Source: Lolium rigidum
Taxonomy: Eukaryota; Streptophyta; Magnoliopsida; Poales; Poaceae
Length of the DNA stretch: 64,000 bases
Assembly: GCF_022539505.1 (NCBI RefSeq)
Contig: NC_061512.1
Location: forward strand, 154,239,962-154,303,961
Direction of reading: 5' to 3'
A program made the position numbers and the translations under genes. Below, piece by piece: positions 11,002 through 22,344 of this stretch; position 1 is the first letter of the stretch; each line of letters starts with the position of its first letter. The notes beneath the pieces were generated by a model. The model worked only from the letters and a program-made list of their open reading frames with translations. It was not told where the DNA came from and ran no database searches.

Positions 11002-12120
11002 ATGCCGCCCCGCCGAGAGCCCGAGGTGCCAGCCTATGTTCAGCAGATGATGGAGGCACAGGCCCAGCTGATGCAAGTAGTGACTCAGACCATAGCCCAG
11101 CTGAACAACAACCTGCAGAACAATAACAACAATCCACCACCCCCGCCACCGCCACCTCCGCCACAGCAGGACCGTCTGACTAGGTTCCTGAGATTGAACC
11201 CTCCCACATTCTCCAATTCTCCTGAGCCAATCGTAGCTGATGACTGGCTGCGTAAAATTAACAAGAAATTGGACACCATTCAAGCACATGGGGAAGAGAA
11301 GGTGCGGTTCGCCGCACATCAGCTTGAAGGACCCGCAGCTGAATGGTGGGACAACTACCAGATCACCTACCCTGACATCGCAGCCATCTCTTGGGATCAG
11401 TTTCAGAATGCCTTCCGCACTCGCTCATGTTGCTTCCGGAGTCATTGCTGCGAAGAGGCGCGAGTTTCGCGACTTGCGCCGAGGATCTCGCTCCTTGTCC
11501 GACTATGCTGAGCTCTTCAACAAGTTGGCTCGTTATGCACCCGAAGATGTGAACACCGATAGGAAGAGGCAGGAGGAATTCATGAGAGGCCTCAATGATG
11601 AGATATCCATCCAGCTTTGTGCTTCTAGGTACGCCAATTACCGGGAGCCGTATGACAGCAGCGATGGCAGTTGAGTCCAAGCACAATAGTATGGAGAACC
11701 GGAAGAGAAAGCACGAATATGACAAGTATGGATCAGGACCAGCTCACAAGATGCGGTCATATGGAGAAGGTAGTGGAAGTTCTGGCCATCACAAGTATGG
11801 TAGCAATGATGGTGGAAGCAAGCACCACCACAATGGTCACAAGAATCACCACCACAACAAATCTGGGAAGAGTAATGGCGGCCATCATGGAAATGGCAAT
11901 GGCCACAACAACGGCAATGGCAACAACAATGGTCATCGCTTTGTGAAGAAGGACATCAGCCAGGTTGAGTGCTTCAAGTGCAGGAAGACAGGACACTTTG
12001 CCAATGACCGCCCGAGAAGAAGGCTGAGGAAGCAAGGAAGATTGTGGATGCGAGGCAAGCCTAACCCGTTCCGGAAGGGACATGCCAACCATGTCAATGT
12101 TGAGGAGATCTATGATGAGC
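11002..12120 (+). pseudogene. gag: gag of H, frameshifted
   Basis: Begins MPPRREPEVPAY, then a helical Gln-rich stretch, an Asn run and a Pro run (residues about 33-54), then the capsid region of Ty3/gypsy Gag (DDWLRKINKKL, FAAHQLEGPAAEWWDNY). The frame breaks near 11415 and continues in the next frame to about 11660 (FRDLRRGSRSLSDYAELFNK), then moves to a third frame. The nucleocapsid region is rich in His, Gly and Asn and ends in a zinc knuckle, CFKCRKTGHFAND, whose final Cys is replaced by Arg next to a further small indel near 12010. At least three frame changes and a lost metal ligand mean no functional Gag is made by this copy as assembled. Confidence 0.85.
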
Positions 12121-12464
12121 CGGACGCAGTGATTGGTACGTTCATGCTCAATTGCTTTTCAGCACTTGTCCTATTTGATACTGGTGCATCGCATTCTTTC
12201 ATATCAAGAGCATTTGTGGTTAAGAATAATCTGCCCACTGAAACAACGGGATGCCCTCTTAGAGTAAGCTCTCCAAGGGGAGAGATGTTAGTAACTGATG
12301 GATGTAGAAATTTGACCCTGCAAATTGGAAAACATAAGTTCCCAGCCAACTTAGTAGTCCTACCATCCCAAGGTCTAGATGTAATCCTAGGCATGGATTG
12401 GATGACCACTTATGGAGGCATAATAGATTGTGCAAAGAGATCAATTACACTCACAACCCCATAA
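12121..12464 (+). pseudogene. Retropepsin (aspartic protease) of H
   Basis: Same frame as the end of gag. The active-site motif LFDTGASHSFIS has its catalytic Asp codon at 12177-12179, and the second conserved retropepsin block, DVILGMDWM, lies near 12380-12405. The frame stops with TAA at 12462-12464 shortly before RT, which continues in another frame. In an intact element protease and RT would be one polyprotein that processes itself. The domain itself looks complete, but the polyprotein is interrupted on both sides. Confidence 0.85.
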
Positions 12465-12492
12465 ATGAAGAGGATTCGTTTCAATTCAACCT

Positions 12493-13340
12493 TTGAGCTT
12501 AAAAGTAGTAAGGTCAACTCTCTTAAGGGGGTTAGCATGGAGACTCGTGCTCGTTGTGAGAGAATACCCGGATGTGTTCCCGGAAGAGTTGCCGGGAATG
12601 CCACCGACGAGAGAAGTTGAATTTCTCATTGAGTCGTTGCTCGGAACTGGACCAATAGCCAAGAGACCATACAAGATGGATGTAGAGGAATTGAAGGAGT
12701 TGAAGAAGCAGCTTAAGGAACAAATGGAAAAGGGTTTCATCCGACCTAGTTCATCGTCATGGGGAGCCCCTGTTTTGTTTGTGATGAAGAAAGATTCTAG
12801 CAAGAGATTGGTAATGGATTATCGATCACTCAATGAAGTCACTATCAAGAACAAGTACCCGTTGCCCAATATCAACGACCTATTTGACCAACCGAAGGGA
12901 GCAAAGGTGTTCTCCAAAATTGATCTTCGATCGGGCTACTTCCAAATGAAGATCAGAGAGCAAGACATACCTAAGACCGCATTCACTACTAGATACGGTC
13001 TGTATGAGTATACAGTTATGCCATTTGGTCTAACCAATGCCCCGGCATATTTTATGGCCATGATGAACAAAGTGTTCATGGAATATTTGGATAAGTTCGT
13101 AGTAGTATTCATCGATGATATATTGATATACTCAAAGGATGAAGCCGAACATGAGAGGCACTTGCGCCTAATCATGGAGAAGCTTAGAGAGCACAAGATG
13201 TATGCCAAGTTCAGCAAGTGTGAGTTCTGGTTGGATAGGGTTGGATTCCTTGGACATATAGTTTCAGCAGAAGGAGTCGCAGTTGATCCGAGTAAAGTTG
13301 CAGCTGTGACCGAGTGGGAATCACCCAAGAATGCGAGGAG
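12493..13340 (+). pseudogene. Reverse transcriptase of H
   Basis: Open from 12493, with the RT core in order: [61 protein letters not shown] (first catalytic Asp), [16 protein letters not shown], and the catalytic [11 protein letters not shown] with Asp codons at 13114-13119. The thumb region follows ([12 protein letters not shown]). The link upstream to protease is out of frame, and a +1 change near 13335 puts RNase H in another frame. The RT domain is otherwise unbroken and would copy element RNA into DNA inside virus-like particles. Confidence 0.9.
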
Positions 13341-14050
13341 AGATCCGGAGTTTCCTAGGACTCGCTGGATACTACCGGAGATTTATTGAGAATTTCTCCA
13401 AGATTGCAAAGCCCATGACAGAACTGTTGAAGAAGGAGAAGAAATTCAACTGGACAGATGAGTGTGAAGCTAGTTTTCAAGAGTTGAAGCAACGCCTAGT
13501 AAGTGCACCGGTTCTATGCTTGCCGGATATCAATAAGGACTTCCAAGTGTACTGCGACGCCTCTCGTAAAGGACTTGGAGGTGTTCTAATGCAAGATGGA
13601 AAAGTAGTGTGCTATGCTTCGCGACAACTCAAGAAGCATGAGAGAAACTACCCAACCCATGACTTAGAGCTAGCATCTGTTGTTCATACCCTGAAAGTGT
13701 GGAGCCACTACTTGATGGGAAAGCATTGTGATGTGTTCACAGACCATAAGAGCCTGAAGTACATATTCACTCAGAAGGAGCTGAACATGAGACAAAGAAG
13801 ATGGTTGGAGTTAATAAAAGATTATGATATGAATTTGCAATACCACCCAGGGAAGGCTAACGTTGTAGCCGATGCGCTGAGCCGTAAGAGCTATGTAAAC
13901 GGCCTCACCGCTGGAGAATTACCAGAGGAACTGTGTGAACAGTTTAAGGACCTCAGACTAGAGGTTGTGCCCAAAGGTTATTTGGCATCACTTGAAGTTC
14001 AGCCAACACTAATGGACAGAATTAGAGAAGCTCAAAAGTTAGACAAATAA
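13331..14050 (+). pseudogene. RNase H of H
   Basis: Continues RT in the next frame ([13 protein letters not shown]), through the RT connection to RNase [14 protein letters not shown] with the first catalytic Asp at 13556-13558, [20 protein letters not shown] with the catalytic Glu, and [11 protein letters not shown] with another Asp, ending in ADALSRK. The domain would degrade the RNA strand of RNA-DNA hybrids. The frame ends at a TAA at 14048-14050, before the integrase frame. Confidence 0.88.
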
Positions 14051-14072
14051 ATAGAAGAGATTAAGGTCCTTA

Positions 14073-15485
14073 ATGAGCGAAGGCAGAGCAAAAGGATTTC
14101 ATGCAGATGAACAAGGAACTATATGGTTTGAGAAGCGTATCTATGTACCCCAGGACCCTGAGCTTAGGAAGTTGATTTTCCAGGAAGCCCATGATTCACC
14201 ATACTCCATTCATCCGGGTAACACCAAGATGTACATGGACGTGAAGGAAAGGTTCTGGTGGAGTAATATGAAGAGAGACATCGCTGAGTATATTGCTTTG
14301 TGTGATGTTTGTAGCAGAGTCAAGGAGGAACATCAGAAACCCGCAGGATTGTTGCAACCACTACCTGTACCAGAATGGAAGTGGGAGAATATTGGCATGG
14401 ATTTTATCACCGGACTGCCAAAGACTAGATCGGGGTATGATTCCATTTGGGTCGTAGTTGACCGTCTGACTAAAGTGGCTCACTTCATTCCAGTGAAGAC
14501 CACCTACACAAGCGCCAAACTAGCCAAGTTATACATGAACAAAATCATATGTTTGCATGGAGTACCTAAGAGCATTGTGTCAGATAGAGGTACCCAGTTT
14601 ACATCTCACTTTTGGCGTCAAATACATGAGTCATTGGGAACTAGACTTGAGTTCAGCACAGCGTTTCACCCACAGACTGATGGACAGACTGAAAGAGTGA
14701 ATCAAATATTGGAAGATATGTTAAGAGCATGTGCATTGGACTATGGATCAAGTTGGGATGAAAATCTGCCTTATGCAGAGTTTTCATATAACAATAGCCA
14801 CCAAGCTAGTATTGGTATGGCACCCTTTGAGGCATTGTATGGAAGGAAGTGCACCACCCCATTGCTATGGAGTGGCGTAGGAGAAAGAAGTTTGTTTGGC
14901 CCAGACCTGATCAAGGATGCCGAAGAGAAGGTCAGACTGATCAGAGATAGATTGAAGATAGCCCAATCTAGACAGAAGAGCTACGCTGACTCAAAGCGTA
15001 GGGAAGTGACCTATGAGATAGGTGATAGAGCATACCTAAGAGTCTCACCCCTACGTGGTGTGAAGAGATTTGGAGTCAAGGGAAAGTTAGCACCCCGCTT
15101 TGTAGGACCATTCAAGATCCTGGCTCGCAAAGGTGAAGTCGCGTATGAGTTGGAACTGCCAGAATCTCTAGCTGCAGTTCATAGTGTGTTCCATGTAAGC
15201 CAATTGAAGAAGTGTCACCCAGAAATGGCAGAGACCCCGTTGAGAGATACAGTGCCACTTGAAGAAGTTCAGTTGGAGAGTGATCTCACATATGAAGAGA
15301 AGCCGATCAAGATACTGGAGACAGCAGAAAGAGTGACCCGTACGAAGACGATCAAATTTTGCAAGGTCCAGTGGAACCACCACACAGAGGAAGAAGCTAC
15401 ATGGGAACGAGAAGATGACCTCCGTGAATATCACCCACACCTATTTGCTAGCCACTCCGATTCTCTAGGGCAAGAATCATCTTAA
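14073..15485 (+). CDS. Integrase with C-terminal chromodomain of H
   Basis: A 470-residue open frame. First the zinc-binding HHCC module (EAHDSPYSIHP, then CDVCSRVK), then the DDE catalytic core: D in GMDFITGLP (codon 14400-14402), D in VSDRGTQF (14583-14585) and E in GQTERVNQ (14691-14693). After the core come the GPF-type C-terminal block (RFVGPFKIL) and a chromodomain at about 15300-15435 (KFCKVQWNHHTEEEATWE). In chromoviruses this domain is thought to direct insertion to particular chromatin. The ATG at 14073 is only the first in this frame; in an intact element the domain is part of Pol. The frame ends two bases into the purine tract. Confidence 0.9.
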   Translation: MSEGRAKGFHADEQGTIWFEKRIYVPQDPELRKLIFQEAHDSPYSIHPGNTKMYMDVKERFWWSNMKRDIAEYIALCDVCSRVKEEHQKPAGLLQPLPVPEWKWENIGMDFITGLPKTRSGYDSIWVVVDRLTKVAHFIPVKTTYTSAKLAKLYMNKIICLHGVPKSIVSDRGTQFTSHFWRQIHESLGTRLEFSTAFHPQTDGQTERVNQILEDMLRACALDYGSSWDENLPYAEFSYNNSHQASIGMAPFEALYGRKCTTPLLWSGVGERSLFGPDLIKDAEEKVRLIRDRLKIAQSRQKSYADSKRREVTYEIGDRAYLRVSPLRGVKRFGVKGKLAPRFVGPFKILARKGEVAYELELPESLAAVHSVFHVSQLKKCHPEMAETPLRDTVPLEEVQLESDLTYEEKPIKILETAERVTRTKTIKFCKVQWNHHTEEEATWEREDDLREYHPHLFASHSDSLGQESS

Positions 15486-15497
15486 GGGGGGTAGGTT
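15484..15497 (+). promoter_or_regulatory. Polypurine tract of H
   Basis: AAGGGGGGTAGGTT directly precedes the 3' LTR at 15498 and overlaps the integrase stop codon. Confidence 0.85.
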
Positions 15498-18459
15498 TGT
15501 AACATCCCAATTTTCAAAAGTTCAAACTTCATGCATGGCATTCATAAGCATGCATTTCATACATGTGCATCATGACATTTTTGCGTTTAGGGAAAATTCA
15601 AAGTGCATTTCAAAAACCAAACCCTAATATGGCGCTATTAGCCACTTATGCATCTATGCGAACTTTAGTTTCAAAAGTATTTTATTTTGTCTCAAATATG
15701 GTTTCATAGTGAAGCCCTTTTCACAAGGTTTCCAACGATATCTCATTCATATTTTTCTGATTTTATCTGGTGCCTCAAATGCATTTTTAAATAAGAGAAG
15801 AGGATTAAAAATAAAGAAGAAAAAAAAATGAGAGGCGGCCGACCCAGCCGGGCCGACCCAACCGGCCGATCCGGCCCAGCCAGCCGGGCCGGCCGGGCCT
15901 CCCCCGCGCCCCACCTCCTCTCCCTCCCCCCGGGCCGACCAGGCCAAGGCAGGCCCAGCCGGCCAGCGCCCCCACTGGCCCACGCGCCCGACGCCCGTCG
16001 TCCCCAACCTCCAACCGCCGCCACCTCCTGTACGTGCGCACGTACAGGCACGCGCACGCACAGGCAACCGTCCGGCCACCTCCCACTCGCCCACCTCGCG
16101 CCCCTCTCTCTCGGCCGAGACCGCCCCCTTAAAGCCCCCGGCCTCCTCTCTCTTTTCCCCCTCTCCTCCCTCTCAGCCACGCCCCCAGGCTGCCCGGATT
16201 GCTCGCCGGAGCGCCGCCAACCGCGCCGCCTCCATCTGCCCGCCACGGCCATCCCGACCCGAATCCCTCCAAGCCACTGCCGCCACCCTACGCGCCACCT
16301 CAAGCCGCACGTCGTCCACGTTTCTGCCAGGCCGGGAGACGCCGGGAAACGCCGCCGGCGAGCACCACCGAGCCGGCCGGCCATCTCCACCACCGCCGGC
16401 CACGTCAGCCGCCACGCGTCCGCTACACGTGCGCCACGTGAGCGCCCCTTTGCTCTTTTTCTTCTTTCCAATTTCTGCAAACAGATCTGAGCCATAGATG
16501 TTATGTTGATCCAACGTCTCTAAGCGCTGATCCGCGACAAAGAGGTACCCACCAATAGGAAATCGCCACATGTCCAGTACACACCCTAGATCTCGTTTAA
16601 TTCAGTTTTCGATAGTCCGCGCCTTGTAAAATTCATATCCAGAGATCCGTATGTCCAAAAATCACAAACTTTATACCTCTGGAATCCTAAAAATATAAGG
16701 AACACTATTAACCAATAAAATGTGGACTTACAGAAGTTTGAGTTTCATTCATATTTTAATGCCTAATCGAAGTACTTCACCCATAAAATGAGATCTACAT
16801 ACCCTATTCGAGTGATTCCTATTGCATATGCTTGCAAATGGAACCCTCTGTCCAGTAGTACCATAACCATCATTTGTCTATTGTACCAAAACACCTTTTT
16901 CAATTAATGGTAGTTGCCCTTCGCTAGTGCGACATAGATGGTTCACAATAATACAACCAACCATAAAACTTGATCATGGCATCATGCATGTAGTGACAAC
17001 CGAGAGAACATTAAATGGAGTGCAATTGTGTAAGTCTCATATGCATCTCATGTCTATGGTTGTGCATTTGTGTTGTGCATTGTGTTTATCGTTCTATGTA
17101 TGAATGTTTGTAGATTGCGACTGTGACAGCTGCAACCGTTGTGACTGCGAAGATTGCAACTCTTCCCTCTGAAAAAGGCAAGTGACACACACCAAAAGTC
17201 CCAGTTTTAGTTCTTGCACCGTAGTGTTTTTTATAGTAGACATGTCTAGGGTTTATGATTTGTGCTTGCTAGTAAATCCTAGTAGTTTAGCTACACCACT
17301 CCTAGACTCCCTTAGCCGCCATTAAATTTAGTTGTTACCTGCTATGCCATGGAAAGGTTTTGATAGAGGTTAAGGAAAAACAACTAAGTTTAATGAATTA
17401 CCCGGGTGAATGGTGGAGTTATGGAGAGGGTGGCTGTATCGTGGGCGAGACCCCGGTGCTAGTGCACACTTGCGGAAAGTCACCCAGTGCTTAAAGAGAT
17501 TGTAGACAAACCTTGCTCATTAGCTTTTCGTACAACCACATGCTACTATGGCTCGGCTTGACAAAGTATGTTGTATGAACCCGGATCCTAGGGGCCAGGT
17601 GGTGGTAGAGGGATACCGTAGGTGGAACGGGGCCCTTAGGGAATGGTTCGGGTGATTACACACAGAAGGTCTCGGCCACGGTCCGCACTCGTCCTCCGAG
17701 CAAAATGTGCATCGAGGTAGAAGGATTGACCTGGCCATGTGGGTAAAGGTGTACAACCTCTCGAGAGTGTAAAATCTAAGTACTTAGCCGTGTCCCCGGT
17801 TATGGACAACTTGAGCGAACTGACAAGTCCTTGTTCGAAGATCTCCTCATCCCAATTTCTTAAATAAAAATTGGTGGGTGAACAAGGGTAGGATGGTACA
17901 TTGGGGCTTTACCAATGTTACTTGTTAATTGGTACATTGGGGATTTACCAATGTGACTATTAATTAGATTGAAAGAAAATGTTTTCATAAATGACAGGGA
18001 AAAATTGGCTTTATGCAAAATGAACTTGAGCTCTACCTGCCAGATGTGCACGTAGGTGTAGGATGCCTTTTGAGTCCACAAAAGTGTCCTTGCCAATACT
18101 ATTCCAAATGTATTGATTCCTTCGGGCTGCAACGTTTGATGTTGCAGGTATCCCTAGTTGCTGAAGAAGATGTTAGGATCACGAGTCCTTGCCCAACATG
18201 TCTCGCCTGTGGCATCCGTGAAGGAAGAGGACTCCATGCTATTTGCTTTCCGCTTGATGTTGAACTCTGATTTATGTTTATGCTAGCCCTAGAGCTATGC
18301 AAGTTGTATCGAACTATTTTATTTTCGCTGGATCTTAGGTTGTAATGAAGACCTTTGCTACTTGGTATTTCATCTTAAACTGTGTGTGCTAGCAGTTCGA
18401 TCCAGGGACTAGCACTAATGCACAGGGACTTGCACTTTATTTAAAGTGAGGTCACTACA
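15498..18459 (+). repeat. 3' LTR of H
   Basis: Near-identical to 7579-10527. Differences include an added A-rich run near 15807-15829 and scattered single-base indels. It ends GTCACTACA followed by the GGGGA target duplication. Confidence 0.93.
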
Positions 18460-18464
18460 GGGGA

Positions 18465-19644
18465 ATCATCTCCCGGAGGTCTCTTCATCACCATGATCGC
18501 CTCCGGATCGATGTGTGAGTAGTTCACCCCTGGACTATGGGTCCATAGCAGTAGCTAGATGGTTGTCTTCTCCTCATTGTGCTATCATTGTTAGATCTTG
18601 TGAGCTGCCTATCATGATCAAGATCATCTATTTGTAATGCTACATGTTGTGTTTGTTGGGATCCGATGAATATTGTATACTATGTCAAGTTGATTATCAA
18701 TCTATCATATATGTTGTTTATGTTCTTGCATGCTCTCCGTTGCTAGTAGAGGCTCTGGCCAAGTTGATACTAGTGACTCCAAGAGGGAGTATTTATGCTC
18801 GATAGTGGGTTCATGCCTCCATTGAATCTGGGACAGTGACAGAAAGTTCTAAGGTTGTGGATGTGCCTGTTGCCACTAGGGATAAAACATCGATGCTTTG
18901 TCTAAGGATATTTGTGTTGATTACATTACGCACCATACTTAATGCAATTGTCTGTTGTTTGCAACTTAATACTGGAAGGGGTTCGGATGATAACCTGAAG
19001 GTAGACTTTTTAGGCATAGATGCATGCTGGATAGCGGTCTATGTACTTTGTCGTAATGCCCTGATTAAATCTCATAGTACTCGTCATGATATATGTATGT
19101 GCATTGTTATGCCTTCTTTATTTGTCAATTGCCCAACTGTATTTTGTTCACCCAACATGTTATTTATCTTATGGTAGAGACACCACTAGTGAACTTTGGA
19201 TCCCGGTCCATTCTTTTACATCTGAAATACAATCTACTGCAATTGTTCTTTACTGTTATTCGCAAACAAACATCATCATCCACACTATACATCTAATCTT
19301 TTGTTTATAGCAAGCCGGTGAGATTGACAACCTCACTGTTACGTTGGGGCAAAGTACTTTGATTGTGTTGTGCAGGTTCCACGTTGGCGCCGGAATCCCT
19401 GGTGTTGCGCCGCACTACACTCCGCTACCAACAACCTTCACGTGTTCCTTGACTCCTACTGGTTCGATAACCTTGGTTTCTTACTGAGGGAAAACTTTCT
19501 GTACGCATCACACCTTCCTCTTGGAGTTCGCAACGGACGTGTGCTTACACGCCATCATGCATTTTTTCTGGCGCCGTTGCCGGGGACCTGAAGAAAAGTT
19601 ACTTCACAAAGATTTCTATCGCCCACGTCAACTGCACGCCAGCA
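18465..19644 (+). repeat. 3' LTR of G, second part
   Basis: Resumes at ATCATCTCCCGG, matching the 5' LTR from about 2417, and ends CACGCCAGCA followed by GCCCC. It includes the internal primer-site copy at 19569-19586. Confidence 0.92.
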
Positions 19645-19955
19645 GCCCCCGATACCGCACCCGATAGCATTTTGGGGGTTGGCATCGAAAATGGGATCAC
19701 ACCGGCGCACCCCAAAAAACGTTGGCGCTTTTTCAAGCCCAATAGAAGCATCAACAACCCCGTGCCGGCCCCTTCGCGAAGGGCACGAATCGGGTGCGCC
19801 GGCGTCTCGCGAGACAATTTTTTTTTTGGGCGTGGGAGCCGCTTGTCAGTGACGACAGGGCGCCGCGCGGGAGATCTCCCGCCACGACGCCGGTATATAT
19901 TATCCCTCCTTCCCCGCCTCTCACTTCAGTAGTGAAAAAAATATAAACCACCAAT
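19645..19955. other. Unassigned GC-rich sequence right of G
   Basis: Continuation of the locus broken by G (see 1691-1909). It contains GGTATATATTAT near 19891, a possible TATA box, and a T run at 19820. Open frames here lack any recognisable domain. It may be the end of a DNA element or an old LTR. Confidence 0.4.
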
Positions 19956-20120
19956 TGGTGTTGCGCCGCATCACATTTCGCGACCATCAACCTTCAACGT
20001 GCTTCTTGGCTCCTACTGGTTCGATTAAACCTTGGTTTCTTTCTGAGGGAAAACTTGCTACTGTGCGCATCATACCTTCCTCTTGGGGTTCCCAACGAAC
20101 GTGTGAGTTACACGCCATCA
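19956..20120 (+). mobile_element. LTR end fragment related to G and B
   Basis: TTGGTGTTGCGCCGCA to CACGCCATCA matches the last part of the G LTR (about 3340-3507) and, better, the B LTR fragment on the minus strand (40868-41001). It stops at the old LTR end, ...CGCCATCA, without a primer site, so it is the 3' end of an otherwise lost LTR. Confidence 0.75.
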
Positions 20121-20160
20121 GGGAGGTACATTGTTGCGCAACTAATACATCGTATGTATC

Positions 20161-20218
20161 TAGGACTTCTATCAGCACATATCTGAACTTCTATCAGAAC
20201 ATATCTGAACTTCTATCG
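20161..20218. repeat. Short tandem repeat, about 24 bp unit
   Basis: Roughly two and a half copies of a CATATCTGAACTTCTATCAG-like unit. It sits in a stretch without genes between the LTR scrap and the exonuclease-like gene. Confidence 0.65.
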
Positions 20219-21112
20219 GTATAGGACTGATTTTCTATGACTGAACTTCTACCGATACCTCTATCTCTAACAGCTACAACTATCGTAAAACTCATATGAA
20301 CGTAAAATTTATCACAACTATCCTAAAACTCAACCATAAATAAGCGGTTAATACATATGGTGAAGAACAATTATTACACACATCTGAATAATAGTACTAA
20401 ACTAGCAATAACTAATAGGATCACGTGTTAAACTTTGATGTGGCGGTGAATTAATAAAACATCCGAATGAATTTTAAACTTATAAGCGCATGTACCGTCT
20501 TCTCCTCAAAACCCTCTTGTAGTGTTTGCACGAAAAAACCTAACGTGACTCCCCTCCGCCGCACATCCCCTTCTTGTCAAAGCAAGCTGGACACTGGAAA
20601 AAATATGAAGAAAGATTACAAATCGGAAACAACGATCGATCGCGAGACGTACATTTTATTTACTTACTCCACTAGTAGGCGCCATCCTTGGTCTCGACGC
20701 GGAGCGAGAGTCTTACAACTGTCGCCGGCGAGAGACGTGGCGAGCTGTGGCGGCGAGAGACGTGGCGAGATCTGGCGGCGGCTGAAGGAGGTCGTGATAT
20801 GATGGCCAGTTATATCGTGGAGTAAATTTCGGTAGGTCAAGAGGAGGACAAATGGGCGGTGCTGGGTTTTGACGTGACAACACGATCGAATGCGCAGGCC
20901 CCACTGGTCAGTTGGACTCCACGTCAGAAGTCAAGACCCGCGTCAATATTCTCGTCGTCTACGCGTCTCAATATTCGCACGGAGTAATTAATGGGGATGA
21001 TTTTTATCCCCTTCCCCTCCCCTACCGTCTCAATATTCGCACCGCTTCCTGGTTTCCCACTTCTCGTCGTCTCCGCTCCCTCACTGTCCTCGTCTCCCGC
21101 CGCCGCGTCGCC
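20219..21112. other. Upstream region of the exonuclease-like gene
   Basis: AT-rich to 20500, then more GC-rich with a purine-rich GGCGAGAG-type duplication near 20725-20780. No gene or clear core promoter could be fixed. The last 200 bases probably include the promoter and leader of the gene starting at 21113. Confidence 0.4.
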
Positions 21113-21462
21113 ATGGACATGGATGAGCAGGAAGTGTACTACTGGTCCAGCACGCGCGTAGTCCACATCCACGACGGCCAGGAACTGGAAGTCGTCTACA
21201 CCAACGACCCCTGGCAAGTGCGCCGCGTCCTCGACATGTACACGGAGTGGCTCAAGGAAGAGGAGCACAAGTTCGTGGGCCTCGACTTCGAGTACACCAA
21301 CCATCGAGCCGAGGACGAGAAGAAGATCGCCGTGGTTCAACTCTGCATGCGTCGACATGTGCTGGTGTTCCACTACGCAGCGTTAGAACTAATCCCCTTT
21401 TTGAATCTTTGGATTGGGGTTTTTTAGTTTCCGCCGTTGTGTCTCTCTTCGACTCTCGTTAC

Positions 21463-21570
21463 ACATTGTTCCCAAAAATCATTACATTCCCGATCTACAA
21501 CTGCTAGACATTGTTCCCGAATATCAGTACATTCCCGATCTAAATCTGCTAGACATTGTTCCCGATTTAC
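21463..21570. repeat. Intronic tandem repeat, 44-45 bp unit
   Basis: About two and a half copies of a unit containing ACATTGTTCCCGA and CATTCCCGATCTA. It lies in the intron of the exonuclease-like gene. Confidence 0.75.
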
Positions 21571-21651
21571 TAATTTGTTTCATCTTCGTCTCCTATATAT
21601 GTAGGTTCTTGCATATTTGCTACTTAGTTTACTTGATTCGTCGTACGATTG

Positions 21652-21798
21652 ACTAGTTCATATGCTCGATCTGTGACTCTTTTTTAGTTTTCTTGATTCC
21701 TCATTTGATTTACTAGTTCATATGGTCGATCTGTCACTTCCTTTTTACATTACTTGATCCCCAATTTGTTTCCTAGTTCATATGCTCGATCTGTGACT
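21652..21798. repeat. Intronic tandem repeat, 60 bp unit
   Basis: CTAGTTCATATGCTCGATCT-like segments recur at about 21653, 21713 and 21773. It lies in the same intron, near its acceptor. Confidence 0.8.
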
Positions 21799-22344
21799 AG
21801 TACATTACTTTGTTTACTGCAGTGCTGCCCGGTGGGACGCTCCGGCTATCTGCGATTTCTTTCGAGAAGGAATCACCTTTGCGAGTGTTGACATCCGTGG
21901 TGACACGAAAGTTCTGTGGAGGTCATGGCACATGCAGATTCCTCCTGAGTACTACGTCGATCTCCAGGACGAGTACTTCAAGTACACTGGGTCATCCGAG
22001 GGCTGGCATGGCTACCATGGCAGCCGGACTCATTGATTCATCTTACGGTGATATGAAGAAGAAGTTCCACCACCATCGGCACGGACTGTGGGGGACTTCC
22101 CACTTCCAAATATGAACATCGACTATGCAGCCATTGATGCTTGGGTCTCTTACGAGCTCTACCGCAAGATCGTGGTCGACGAGTCCTTGATGCTGCATGA
22201 CCACCGATATTTTGGTTTTGTGTCCCTCCTGCGTGAGGTGCTTTTGGCTACTACTCAGTTATTTTCAAACTGTAGATGCTTTTTGCTAGTTGGTTTTTAC
22301 TATATATAAGTAAATATTTTGCCATGAAATGTCAACAATTGTAC

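Larger units (their letters stand above)
7579..18459 (+). mobile_element. Element H: Tekay-like chromovirus (Ty3/gypsy) with broken gag-pol
   Basis: 10.9 kb, with LTRs 7579-10527 (2949 bp) and 15498-18459 (2962 bp), tRNA-iMet primer site, then gag, protease, reverse transcriptase, RNase H, integrase and a C-terminal chromodomain in Ty3/gypsy order, and a purine tract before the 3' LTR. The chromodomain plus iMet primer and long LTRs point to the Tekay/Del branch. The reading frame is broken at several places, so this copy cannot make a complete polyprotein as read, although its two LTRs remain very similar. Confidence 0.93.
1915..19644 (+). mobile_element. Element G: non-autonomous Athila-type LTR retrotransposon, interrupted by H
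   Basis: Two LTRs (1915-3593; 7079-7578 plus 18465-19644, 1679 and 1680 bp after removing H) flank an interior of about 3.5 kb. The primer site TGGCGCCGTTGCCGGGGA fits the 3' end of tRNA-Asp, as in plant Athila elements. The polypurine tract TAAGCTTGGGGATGC abuts the 3' LTR. The interior encodes one unrecognised 214-residue protein and no protease, reverse transcriptase or integrase, so movement must depend on another element. Its 3' non-coding region matches the minus-strand element C, which carries an env-like remnant instead; G therefore looks like a derivative of that family. Confidence 0.9.
21113..22309 (+). pseudogene. 3'-5' exonuclease-like (RNase H fold, DEDD type) gene, broken
   Basis: Exon 1 is 21113-21381, starting MDMDEQEV. 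It holds FVGLDFEYTNH with Asp58 and Glu60, the DxE of exonuclease motif I, then VVQLCMRRHVLVFHY. An intron with GT at 21382 and AG at 21821-21822 joins in phase to exon 2 (ARWDAPAICDFFREGITFASVD). Near the end IDYAAIDAWVSYELYRKI fits the last motif (Y-x3-D) of DEDDy enzymes. Grasses have many such proteins resembling the Werner-type exonuclease domain (PF01612); their substrates are mostly unknown. Relative to the family frame there is a 4-base insertion (TGGC duplication near 22000) and a missing G in a G run near 22094. Together they restore the frame, but the shifted stretch contains a TGA near 22035. Pseudogene, or assembly error, is the question. Confidence 0.72.
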
